Shown one piece after another: positions 11,503 to 21,864 of a stretch of DNA of 64,000 nt. The notes under the pieces are model-generated. The model was not told where the DNA came from. It made no database searches and saw only the letters and a list, made by a program, of their open reading frames with translations. The first letter of the stretch is position 1, and the number at the start of each line of letters is the position of its first letter. Position numbers and translations under genes: made by a program. Source of the DNA: Valencia hispanica (taxonomy: Eukaryota > Chordata > Actinopteri > Cyprinodontiformes > Valenciidae); NCBI GenBank assembly GCA_963556495.2, contig OY747703.1, forward strand, positions 29,908,796 to 29,972,795, written 5' to 3'.

Positions 11503-12397
11503 CCGCAAATTAAAACGACCATATAGGTCGATTGTGACAGCTACAAAAAACGACCTGTGTGAGCGCTTTCTGGGGTCAGGCGCCGATCCAGCAGTGACTA
11601 GCTACCAATAGGGCATGCTCATCCTTTCTCAGAGGACCTGCCAAATACGCATGCGCGAAATTTATCTCAGTTCAGCCACCAACATTCGTGCTGGTAAAAC
11701 TCACTGCAGTTTCACTATTTACATACATTCTCTTCATGCCTTCATTCACGTGTTGCTAGCCTTTTGGTTGTGGCAGTCGAGTTACAAAGTTTACCTGAGG
11801 TCCAAAAACACTCTCCTCCTCCGTATGTTTAAAAGGCATTTGTTTTCTTCTTTACCGTTTTAAACATGGGGAAATGACACATCCTTTGACATGTGAAATT
11901 AACACATAATAAAAGAATGGCACTAAATTACCAAAACCACCCAGGTGTATATGAAAAGAAGACCAACCTGTATCTGTGAAGATGGCATTTTCTTTTTTTA
12001 AGGTTTTGTGGCCACACAGTGGCCTTTATTTGAAAGTGCAACACTCAGCAAATATCCGTGGGGTGGAGTTGAACCCCCGGAAGACCGCATCCCTCTGAAC
12101 ATGGGGCATCCGTCTCAACCAATGTGCTACGCGACACGGCTTTTATCCTTTTTTTTTAACCATGTGCAGCGTAGTGAACCCCACTGTCTTCAGAATAACA
12201 ACATTTATTAGTTTGTAGTGAGATTAGTTCGATATCTGCGTCATCATCTGTTTAAATGCCCAAGGTAGATGCGCCAGGCCCCCAAATGCGTTTGTTTTTT
12301 ACAGCTGACATTTTAAACCACAAGGGGTCGCATACGGAATATAGCGTCGTTTTTTGTAGCTGTCACAATCGACCTATATGGTCGTTTTAATTTGCGG
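11503..12397. mobile_element. Non-autonomous DNA element with perfect 52-bp terminal inverted repeats
   Basis: Positions 11503-11554 and 12346-12397 are exact reverse complements over 52 bp, beginning CCGCAAATTAAAACGACC. Perfect arms 0.8 kb apart in otherwise diverged sequence indicate a recent DNA transposon end pair or a maintained inverted repeat. I find no convincing target duplication at these exact limits and no transposase inside, so the superfamily is open. A tRNA-like SINE remnant sits in the interior. Confidence 0.75.
11995..12165 (-). repeat. tRNA-derived SINE remnant
   Basis: On the minus strand the sequence starts with a tRNA-like head: an A-box-like 'tagcacattggttgag', then 40-50 bp later a B-box-like 'ggttcaactcc'. 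It runs into a tail with AATAAA. It resembles the better-preserved copy at 12,730-12,905. Confidence 0.6.
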
Positions 12398-12729
12398 CTG
12401 GACTGAGAAATAAAACCAAAGAAATGTCTCAACCGTTTTTATTTAAAACTTAACTCTGACTGCACAAGACTCAGCATTGACTTCAATCTGAATGAAGCCT
12501 TTGCACAGTTGCCACATTACAAACAGGTCTATGACTCAGTGAACAGATATACACTTTTTTTTAGAAGCAGTTTGCTGATGTCATGTAAACCCTCCAAAAC
12601 TCAAAGAAGAGTTTAGGTTACAGAATATTACAGTTTATACAGTTTATGCAGTTTATTGACATATGAACAAAAATATGAAACCTCACTGGATTTCCTCTGC
12701 TGCAGTGTCTTGGCAAAGTGATCTTTTTT

Positions 12730-12908
12730 TTTTTTTTAACAAACAAAAGGTTTTTGTTTATTGAACGTGGATAGGCTTACAGAAAGGGGGAGAAACATTT
12801 AGCAAATGTCCCTGGGGTGGAATCAAACCAAGGACAACCACATTGAGGACAAAGGCCTCTGAAAATGGGGTGCCTGTCTTAGACCACTGCACCACACAAC
12901 ACCCCGCC
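12730..12908 (-). repeat. tRNA-derived SINE
   Basis: On the minus strand there is an A-box-like 'tggtgcagtggtctaag', a B-box-like 'ggtttgattcc', then a short body and an A-rich tail ('aataaacaaaaacc...'). The tRNA-like head with internal RNA polymerase III promoter boxes is the hallmark of these SINEs. The T-run at 12,725-12,738 is the tail seen on the plus strand. Confidence 0.75.
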
Positions 12909-13359
12909 AAAGAGACCTTTTGAACGAAACACCAAAAAGTGTGTTTCTGGTGATACTTCACTAAAGTACAAAGAAAGGAAATGGTCTGAGTCATCAACCC
13001 ACTAACATGCCCAGTCTAACCCTTTATCCCTCGTTTGTGCCCATTAGCAGCTGCTGTTCTAAAGACAGGTTGTTCAGGAGCTGTCACTAGCCAATGAGAG
13101 AAGGCATAGATTTGAGTCATGCTTGTCAGATGAAAGTGACTGAAAGATGAGATTCAGGCAAGGTTGACTTTAAGACACTTTGCAAGCACTTTCACTGGTC
13201 GTTTGTTCCTATGAAGGTCTGTCTGTAGATTGCAAGCCTCTGGAAGATTTTGGGCTTTACCCCTAAGATGCTCTGCCTTAGGTAAATAAAATTACATAAT
13301 GCTACAGTAGAGGAAAAAGAAACAAATAATAATTATGGTACCATATGTAAACACTTTGG

Positions 13360-14000
13360 TCCTCATTTATCAAAGGTTTGCGCTTGTTAAAACATGCACA
13401 AACTTCACAAAATTATGCAGCAGGTGATTTATATTTAATATGGGCGTTTCTGTCAAAATGCACAAATATTAGGAGAACATGCAAATAAGTAGGCATTCCA
13501 CGTGCAGTGTGATTTATCAAATATGAAACTGTTTGGACAGGCTGATTTTGCGCCTCTGAAAGGCATGTCTTAACTTTGTACCACCACAATTCATTATAAG
13601 TTTATTACTGACAAACAAAAAGTATAATTCACACACATTTTAACCTATTAGTATTTAACATGCTAATGGCCATAAACCTGACAGTTATGTCGATTTTTCC
13701 CCCTTTTGTTTCCAAAGATACATCATAACTCACTGCGCATATAATACATCTGCACCTTCTGTCACTGGAACACGGCGCCTGGATGGAGCAGAGAGCGGCG
13801 CATGTAAGCCGTGTGCATTAGGTTTATCAATGACAAACAAAAAAGAACATTCACAGACATTCTATCCTAATAGTAATTAACTCTTTAACAGCTATAGACT
13901 CGAAAGGAATGTTGTTTTTTCCCCCTTTTTTGCCAAAGACGCATCATGAATCCACAGCGCCTAATCTTCCTCTCTCTGGCTGTGGCGCAGTGCATGAGTC
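13360..14000. repeat. AT-rich repeat region with two direct copies of about 140 bp
   Basis: Blocks at about 13,598-13,745 and 13,822-13,965 share 'tgacaaacaaaaa', 'attctatcctaatagtaattaa'-type words, a 'tttttcccccttttt' run, and 'ccaaaga(t/c)(a/g)catcat'. The left side begins 'tcctcatttatcaaaggtttgcgc', which resembles the ends of Harbinger-type elements. That relationship is only suggestive. Confidence 0.55.
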
Positions 14001-14149
14001 AGAAAGGCTGGCACACACGCATCTGTGTGGATGCAAAGTCCTCATTTGAATACTGCTCTTTCCACCCGCTATTATTTGTGCACACAATCTTAGTAGATTA
14101 CCTGCAAATCAGGAACATGCCTCTCACACAATTTTCCAGACAGAATTTA

Positions 14150-15593
14150 AAAACAAATTCAGGAAATCACATTATCTAACTTTATTAAATAATTTATTTG
14201 TATTTTATTGCTGCACATAAGTATTTGAACATCTGTGAAAATCAGTGATAATATTTGGTACAGAAGCCTTTGTTTGCAGTTACTGAGGTCAAACGTTTCT
14301 TGCAGTTCTTGACCATATTTGGACACACTGCAACAGTGATTTTGGCCCATTCTTCCACACAGATCTGTCAGGTTTCTGGGTTATCGCTGAATAACACAGA
14401 GTTTCAGCTCCCTCAAAAAAATTTCTTTTGAATTTAGGTCTGGAGACTGGCTTGGCCACTCACGAACCTTGATATGCTTCTTACAGATTCACTTTTTGGT
14501 TATTCTGGCTGTGTTCTTCGGGTCATTGTCATGTTGGAAGACCCAGCCCCGACCCATCTTCAATGTTCTGACTGAGGGAAGGAAGTTGTTGCTCGAAATC
14601 TCACAATACATGGCCCATACATACTCTCCTTAATACAGTGTTGTCGTCCTGTCCCCTTCACAGAAAAGCACCCCCAAAGCATGATTTTTCCACCCCCTAC
14701 TTCACAGTAGGGTTGGTGTTCTTGGGATGCAACTCATCCTTCTTTTTCCTCCAAACACGGCGAGTTAAGTTTAGACCAAAAAGTTCTATTTTGGTCTCAT
14801 CTGACCACATGACTTTCTCCCATGCCTCCTCTGGATCATCCAGATGTTCATTGGTAAACTTCAGAAGGGCCTGGACATGTGATGACTTAAGCAGGGGAAC
14901 CTTTTGTGCAATGCATAATTTTAAACCATAACGGCGTAGTGTTGTACCGACACTAACCTTTCAAACTGTGGTCCCAGCTCTTTTCATGTCATTGACCAGC
15001 TCCTTCCATGTAGTTCTTATCATCAGAGATGCCCCATGAAGTGAGATCTTTCATGGAGCCCCAGTCAGAGGGAGACTGACAGTCATCTTTAGCCTCTTCC
15101 ATTTTCTAACAATTGCTCCAACAGTTGATCGATTTTTGCCAAGTTGCTTGTCGATTGCCCCAAAGCCCTTTCCAGCCTTGTGGAGGTCTACAATTTTGTC
15201 TCTGGTGTCTTTTGACAGCTCTTTGGTCTTGCCCATGGTAGTAGTTGGAGTCTGACTGACTGTGGGGTGGACTGGTGTCTTTAAAGAGCTCAGACAGGTG
15301 CTACTAATTTAGATTAATAATTCGAGTAGAGGTGGACTTTTTAAAGGCAGAGTAACAAGTCTTTGAGAGCCAGAATTCTTGCTGATTGCCAGGTGTTCAA
15401 ATACTTATGTGCAGCAATAAAATAAGAATAAAAAAAATCTTTAAAATTCAGAAAAATCCCGAATTAAAAAAAAATGCTGTCTCTCACAGTACAAATGCGC
15501 CTACAATCTGAGTTTCATAATCCTCCTTAATTTCAAAGTGGGAGAACTTGCAAAATCGCAGGGTGTTCAAATACTTATGTTCCTCACTGTACA
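14150..15593 (-). mobile_element. Tc1-like transposon, old copy, left end truncated
   Basis: The right end (about 15,540-15,593) reads 'cagggtgttcaaatacttatgttcctcactgta', a known Tc1-like terminal motif. A subterminal 'ttattgctgcacataagtatttgaac' copy is present near 14,205-14,232 and, inverted, near 15,392-15,425. The outer left terminal repeat is missing or unrecognisable. The transposase is on the minus strand: its N-terminus is at 15,236-15,051 and the rest follows as frameshifted remnants down to about 14,250. Confidence 0.85.
14250..15236 (-). pseudogene. Tc1-like transposase, degraded
   Basis: The minus-strand N-terminus (15,236-15,051) carries the helix-turn-helix start typical of this family: [20 protein letters not shown], then [15 protein letters not shown]. 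Downstream, out of frame with each other, are remnants of the catalytic part. The region at about 14,510-14,560 read on the minus strand gives a '[10 protein letters not shown]' block, the second catalytic Asp region, and 14,400-14,460 gives the block around the third catalytic residue. Several frameshifts and stops make it inactive. The expected length of an intact protein is about 340 residues. Confidence 0.85.
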
Positions 15594-15595
15594 TA

Positions 15596-17212
15596 CACTC
15601 AACAAAAATATAAACGCAACACCTTTGTTTCTGCTCCCATTTTTCATGAGATGGACTTAAAGATCTAAAATTCATTCCAGATACACAATATTACCATTTA
15701 TCTCAAACATTGTTCACAAATCAGTCTAAATGTGTGATAGTGAGCACTTCTGCTTTGCTGAGATAATCCATCCCACCTCACAGGTGTGCCACATCAAGAT
15801 GCTGATCTGACATCATGATTAGTGCACAGGTGTACCTTATACTGCCAACAATAAAAGGCCACCCTGGTATGTGCAGTTTTTTGCTTTATTGGGGGTCTGG
15901 GGACTCAGAACCGGTCAGTATCTGGTGTGACCACCATTTGCCTCATGCAGTGCAACACATCTTCTTCGCATAGAGTTTATCAGATTGTCAATTGTGGCCT
16001 GTGGAATGTTGGTCCACTCCTCTTCAATGGCTGTGCGAAGTTGTTGGATATTAGTGGGAACTGGTACACGCTGTCGTATGCGCCGGTCAAGCACATCCCA
16101 AACATGCTCAATGGGTGACATGTCCGGTGAGTATGCTGGCCATGCAAGAACTGGGACATTTTCAGCTTCCAAGAATTGTGTACAGATCCTTGCAACATGG
16201 GGCCGTGCATTATCTTGCTGAAACATGAGGTGATGTTCATGGATGTATGGCACAACAATGGGCCTCAGGATCTCATCACGGTATCTCTGTGCATTCAAAA
16301 TGCCATCAATAAAATGCACCTGTGTTCTTCGTCCATAACTGATGCCTGCCCATACCATAGCCCCACCACCACCATGGGCCACTCGATCCACAACATTGAC
16401 ATCAGCAAAGCGCTCACCCACACGACGCCACACACGCTGTCTGCCATCTGCCCTGAACAATGTAAACCGAGATTCATCCGTGAAGAGAACACCTCTCCAA
16501 CGTGCCAGACACCATCGAATGTGAGCATTTGCCCACTCAAGTCTGTTACAGCGACGAGCTGGAGTCAGGTCAAGACCCTGATGAGGACGACGAGCATGCA
16601 GTTCAGCTTCCCTGAGTTTGTGCAGAAATTGTTTGGTTATGCAAACCAATTGTTTCAGCAGCTGTCTGAGTGGCTGGTCTCAGACGATCTTGGAGGTGAA
16701 CCTGCTGGATGTGGCGGTCCTGGGCTGGTGTGGTTACACGTGGTCTGCGGTTGTGAGGCCGGTTGGATGTACTGCCATATTCTCTGCAACGCCTTTGGAG
16801 ACGGCTTATGGTGGAGAAATGAGCATTCAATGCACGAGCAACAGATCTGGTTGACATTCCTGCTGTCAGCATGCCAATTGCACGCTCCCTCAATGCTTGT
16901 GGCATCTGTGGCATTTTGCTGTGAGACAAAACTGCACATTCCAGGGTGGCCTTTTATTGTGGGCAGTATAAGGTACACCTGTGCACTAATCATGATGTCA
17001 GATCAGCATCTTGATGTGGCACACCTGTGAGGTGGGATGGATTATCTCAGCAAAGCAGAAGTGCTCACTATCACACATTTAGACTGATTTGTGAACAATG
17101 TTTGAGAGAAATGGTAATATTGTGTATCTGGAATGAATTTTAGATCTTTAAGTCCATCTCATGAAAATTGGGAGCAGAAACAAAGGTGTTGCGTTTATAT
17201 TTTTGTTGAGTG
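15596..17212 (-). mobile_element. Tc1-like transposon, complete, young copy (1,617 bp)
   Basis: The ends read CACTCAACAAAAATATAAAC and its reverse complement, and the element is flanked by TA on both sides (15,594-15,595 and 17,213-17,214), the Tc1/mariner target duplication. The inverted terminal repeats are about 270 bp long and differ at only about three positions by eye, so the insertion is recent. The single gene is on the minus strand and lies between the repeats. The element landed only 2 bp from the end of an older Tc1-like copy. Confidence 0.95.
15915..16929 (-). pseudogene. Tc1-like transposase, one frameshift
   Basis: Cut-and-paste transposase of the Tc1 group, in two overlapping minus-strand frames. 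Frame one (16,929-16,603, 108 residues) holds the paired helix-turn-helix DNA-binding region: MSTRSVARALNAHFSTISRLQRR, then GSTSNRPHNRRPR. Frame two (to 15,915) holds the catalytic core, with FTDESRF (first Asp), FQQDNARPH (second Asp) and YSPDMSPIEHVWD (Glu, DD34E spacing). All three acidic residues are present. The frames must meet near 16,617, where a short deletion (about 14 bp, judging from my memory of the family) would explain the shift. The copy is otherwise nearly undamaged, so it is defective but could be mobilised by a related source. Confidence 0.88.
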
Positions 17213-17214
17213 TA

Positions 17215-18690
17215 AATACATACATGGTAATATAAGACATAGTGTGGCAGCTGCTTAAAACTGTGGCATTTGCAAGTTTGCTCTCTGAAATATGGCAAAA
17301 TAACTGCTTAAAATCAAATCATTAGTTGCATCACCCTGAACCCGACCAATTCTGTGGATTAAACACGGCTGCAACACATGCATTTCCTTTGACCCAGTAC
17401 ACATAAATGATTAAGAACAATACAAAAGCTATAAAGATAAAGCCATATATTATGGAAAGAAATGCAGAAATGACCATAATAGTTGTTCTTGCAGAACACC
17501 AATTCTGTCAGTTATAAAATTCAGTTTTCATTATGCATTACTTTTTTTTGTTTAAATGAATAAATGGGAGTGCAAGCTCCGCTGACAAATGAAAAACGAG
17601 GTATCACGGTACAAAAGCTAATTGGTGTTCAGAAAATACCTTCTTAATGGACCTATTGGCATGCTGCTTTCTTCTGGGATAAAAAAAATTACTGTGTGCC
17701 TCAGAATAAAACACAGCTGAAATATATTTGCAGATTGGTCTCTCTGGGCTTTCCTGGTTTGTGCTTTTCTAGATGAGAAAGGTTTCCTCCTCCTCTCCTG
17801 TTCTTGTGTGTCTAAGCAGTGTCTGTTGGATAGCTATGAATTAGTGATGAGCTAATACAAAGATGATTTATTGTGATGGTTTATTCAGGAAGGGTGCTGC
17901 TCTGTTGTTGGCGCACGTGGGACTGTGCACTCCTCTGTCTTGTCACAAAGCCCAGGTAAGAGTTGACACCTATGTACAGTATGTGCATTCACAGGCAAAC
18001 AAACATGCAGTTATGTACACACACATTACCCAAAGTGGTGTTGATAAAAGGATTATAATTAGTCTACTGATTTTTTTTTTGTGTCTACTGAACAGTGTGT
18101 CCTTTTCAAGTACGCAGGTTTGGCACCAGCAACAAGCCCAACAGCCTTTCTCCTGTTACAATACTTTTCTATTTCCTCTCTTCTTTGGAACTGTGCTCCT
18201 GCATATCTCATAACTAATTTAGACGTGAGGGTAGCCCCAAGAAGGACTTGCACAAGGGTGCAAGAGAACAAAAGCAAGACACAACAAGACAAGGCCACAA
18301 AAAATGCCACATACAACTGTCAACTATTCATTATGGTGACTAATTAAACATTTACTGTCTTTTCAAAGAACAGCCCTGAATATGGGAGCCACAAGAGATG
18401 ACTGGGTGTTGGATAGCACTACAAATATAATGCCAAAAAATGACTCAAAAGTTACTGTGAAAACATGAAAACCACACTACTGAACACACACTAAAAAACT
18501 GAACACTCCTGCATATCCATAACTAACCTTCTAAACACAGTAAAACCAACAGAGCACAATGGATTAGATCACACGGGCCAGCCTTTACCTCCAACATACA
18601 TCAGTAAGCCTTGGCTGTTTATGATCCTGTCAATGGATAGAAACCACTGCAGGTATAGAACACCCCACAAGAGCTGCAGTTTTGAATAAG
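17215..18690. other. No gene or named repeat recognised
   Basis: AT-rich sequence. Open frames near 17,863-18,347 on both strands have no recognisable domain and no supporting splice signals. Confidence 0.45.
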
Positions 18691-19307
18691 CTCTAGGGAT
18701 GGGCATAATTAATCGACGATCGATTAATTGATCATTAAGAATTTCATTGATGAAATGTTTTTAAACGATCAATTAATGCCTGTTCTGCTGTGTAGTGTGA
18801 GTTTTGAAGGAATGCAATTAATTTTATTATGTGGCAGTAATTAAACACTTTACCACATGAGGGTGATGACTGAAAATAAAACCCACAGGCCGACTCAGTT
18901 TCTTGCCAGTTTCTGTGTATTTCAAAAGTAGCATTGTCATGAAGAGATTGCAGCAAAGTGTGACGTGGGACCACTTTGACTAAAAAAACAAACAAACAAA
19001 AAAAGTCTTGGTTCACTGCCAACACTGCGAAGCTCTGTATAAGTTCTTGAATGCACTTCCAACCCTGGTTAGAAGCGGAGCATCCAGCTCTTGGTCTCAA
19101 CCTAGCATCAAGTCGGTGTTAGCACGGTGTGAGAGACTTACTCACCGATTACTTTCTGAGGGAGGCTCCGCCACCCCTGGATTGCACCCCTACGGACTGG
19201 TGGAAAATGAATTAAACAACGTTCCAGAGGCTTGCCAAGTTAGCACGGAGGTATGTGTATCACAGCGACGTCTGTCCCCTCACAGCAGGTGATCTCGGCA
19301 CTGCAGG

Positions 19308-19365
19308 TCAGACGCGACAGCAGCCTGGACCGTCAGTCTGCTCACCAGGCTGCTGTCGCTTCTGA
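19308..19365. repeat. 21-bp near-perfect hairpin
   Basis: Arms 19,308-19,328 and 19,345-19,365 are reverse complements at 20 of 21 positions around a 16-bp loop, with the core GCGACAGCAGCCTGG. It lies inside the degraded hAT-like element. Its role is unknown; it is too short to be a terminal repeat pair. Confidence 0.8.
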
Positions 19366-19633
19366 CCCCAGCGCATGTTAACTGCAAAAAATGCTCTTCA
19401 TATACCAGTGGCAACCTATAAGTTAGGGATTCTTAAACTTGACCGAGTAATTTTCATTCTTTCTACAGCGAGAAACCCTGGGAAAACCTCATCCAATAAA
19501 CTTCCACGGTCCGTCTAAGATAATTGGCTTGTAAGCAAAGCTTCCGTGTTCCAGCACCTCCCCCTCTGCGCATTCCCTTCGTGTGCACGCAACGGTCGTT
19601 CTAACCTGTAAACAGGAAGTGAGCTCACGCTAA

Positions 19634-20825
19634 AATGAACCGAAAACGCAAAGCTGTTGTGGACAGTGTTACCAACTTAGCGACTTTGTCGCTATTTCTA
19701 ACGACTTTTCAGACCCCCTTAACGACTTTTTTTCCAAAAAGCGCCTAGCGACAAATCTAGCGACATTTCTGACCACCCTTAGCTACTTTCTGTGAAACTT
19801 TGTCGCCGAATTTTCCTGGAGTTTAGAGACCCAGCTTGCTCCTTCCCTACGCTCAAAAAGGGAATGATCTGTATGCAGCATGATCAGAGTATGTCCACTG
19901 ACCAATCATAAACCATTTTCGGTTCATTTCACCCACTCACAAACAAAGTTGTTTGGTAGTTAATGTTAATTCAAAAGTAAAAAATAATTCTGCATGTATA
20001 TAAAACCGATCTTTCAACCGGAATTAAGGCAGAAGCTTGTCTGTACTAGAACGCTGCATCAAGGAACGTTCGAAATGTATGGTAAGTTCAAAAATGTAGG
20101 ACATTTAAAACTTGTGACAAACAACCCCCACTGAAAATAATACCATAAGCAATAAACTTCTGTTTAATGGCAGTTGGCAAGAAACATTTGATGCATGCTA
20201 AATATGCCCTACTTATTTTTACAAAGTACTAAAAAACAAACAACTATATTATCTGTATTAATTTCGTCTTCTTGAGATATCTCAGCAAAAAAATGTTTTT
20301 TCCAGAACTTTAAATTTTGTTTAAAAGATCTTTCATGTCCCATTGCAATTTGATATCTTGTACATTTTGGACCAGTTTTCTCAACATTTTACTTCAGGCA
20401 AAATAATAGAACATGTTCCACAGTCTCTTCTTGAAGACAAAAGTCACATTTCCCTGTAGCATGTTTCCCCTGTTTAAATAATGTATTGTTAAACCATGTG
20501 ATCCTAATCTAAATACAATTATTTCCTCCTGTTTCATTCGTCATCACGTGATGATATCATCATTTTGCAAATTAGTGTATGACGTCATCTGGCGACATCT
20601 AGCGACTTTCTGGGGTAACTTCAGCTACTTTCTGTCGGAGACAGTTGGCAACACTGGTTGTGGAAATAGCAATGAGAAAGAAGAAAGCCGACGAAGAGCG
20701 TGCTTAAAGCCGAATCTGCATCGGAGCTGATGCATTTACACGGTGGCATCAACTCAAGGAAGCTAAGGGCTTGCTAACAGATGCGTTGGTTGCTGATTTT
20801 CCCCTGGACAAGTAAGATCACGTTA
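19634..20825 (+). pseudogene. Short lysine/arginine-rich ORF split by a MITE
   Basis: An ATG at about 19,635 starts MNRKRKAVV, and the frame is cut at the MITE's target duplication. After the second copy of GTTGTGGA the frame continues as AMRKKKADEER before a stop near 20,703. A second frame then gives FTRWHQLKEAKGLLTDAL, ending at a possible GT donor near 20,812. Charge and lack of hydrophobic segments suggest a nucleic-acid-binding or nuclear peptide. I do not recognise the family, and it may simply be a cargo exon of the surrounding hAT-like element. Confidence 0.35.
19656..20664. mobile_element. hAT-type MITE, 993 bp, with 8-bp target duplication
   Basis: The element spans 19,664-20,656, with 13-bp ends CAGTGTTACCAAC and GTTGGCAACACTG that are inverted with one mismatch. 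It is flanked by GTTGTGGA on both sides (19,656-19,663 and 20,657-20,664). Subterminal 'ctagcgac' and 'gctactttctgt' words recur near both ends. There is no coding capacity. Confidence 0.9.
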
Positions 20826-21805
20826 TATTTTGTGACTTTGGTTGAAATAGCGGAGTGAAGTGAAGTGGCGGAGACCCAACGAGACCATGCTGGCTGTGCG
20901 TGCCTGTGTTATTGAGGCGTGGCTTAGTGGGAGAGCATGAAGCAAGGGGTGGGACTTTTTATTTTTCAATATCGCCCTCTCAAGGAGCGCTCCCACAATC
21001 GTATACCCTGCCTTTAATGAGTACCGTCTTTTAGCTGTCGGCTCCGCTGCTTATAGCACATATTTTCTTTGTGCAACTACCGTGAATTAATTCCGTTTAA
21101 CTTCCACAAGAGGTGTCCCACTTGTAATGAAGATCTCAAGGAGGAAACACGCTATTTTTCTGTTCTCACTGCATTTTAATATAGCCTATGAACACTGAAT
21201 TTTAATATAAAAAAATCAATGATTAATCAAAAATCGATCGTTAATTCTCCTGATGATCGATGAAGACAGTTTAATCGAATGCCCATCCCTACTACCCATC
21301 ATAATTTAACCCTTGTCAAACTCAGATCCTTAAACTTGGCCATTTTGTTCCACTTATAACTTATAAGCTTTGAGGACAGGGCCATCCCTGTGCTCCCCAT
21401 TATATCTCACCTACTGACAGCTACCATAATTAAGCCATTATTATTGCCATTCACTTTTGCCCAACCAGTGTAAATAAGATTGTTATTTCCAAGTCTGATG
21501 CCATGGTTCTCAATTGCAAAACAGTGAATTGATCCCTTAAGGTTGTGGGCAAGGGTCTACCTCAAGGGGAGATGTCATGGTATCTTTGTAGGATGGAATA
21601 GGAGATGGGTAGATGGATTGGTGCCTCATCTACAGCAAAATGTGAATTGATTCAGTCCGTCATAGTGTAGAAAAAGCTTAGTTGAAAAGGAAAGCTCTCA
21701 ATTTACCAGTCTGTCTACTTTCCTACTCTTTAATTTACCCCAGAATGAGCTCGAAAGTGGGAACCTTTTACCCCTGTAACCTAATCTTGTATAAGCTGAT
21801 GACGA

Positions 21806-21862
21806 TGGATGGATGGATGGATGGATGGATGGATGGATGGATGGATGGATGGATGGATGGAT
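21806..21862. repeat. (GGAT)n microsatellite
   Basis: About 14 uninterrupted GATG/GGAT units. Confidence 0.97.
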
Positions 21863-21864
21863 CC

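Larger units (their letters stand above)
18693..21292 (+). mobile_element. hAT-like element with inverted ends, degraded and split by a MITE
   Basis: The ends are 'tagggatgggcat' at about 18,693 and 'atgcccatcccta' at about 21,280-21,292. Both are followed inward by palindromic ATCGATTAATC/TTAATCGA-type words, as in several hAT families. I could not find a matching 8-bp duplication at these limits. A BED-finger-like fragment, 'tgggaccactttgac' then a C-x2-C followed by EALYKF, lies at about 18,960-19,055, but no catalytic core is seen. The 19,664-20,656 MITE lies inside. Confidence 0.65.

Noticed and set aside
12730..12908. Possible functional tRNA gene
   Set aside because: The A- and B-box-like words are imperfect, no cloverleaf with a proper acceptor stem could be drawn, and the segment continues into an A-rich SINE tail.
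16176..17030. A 284-codon plus-strand frame across the young Tc1-like element
   Set aside because: It is antisense to the transposase, whose catalytic motifs are clear on the minus strand, and it runs into the terminal repeat.
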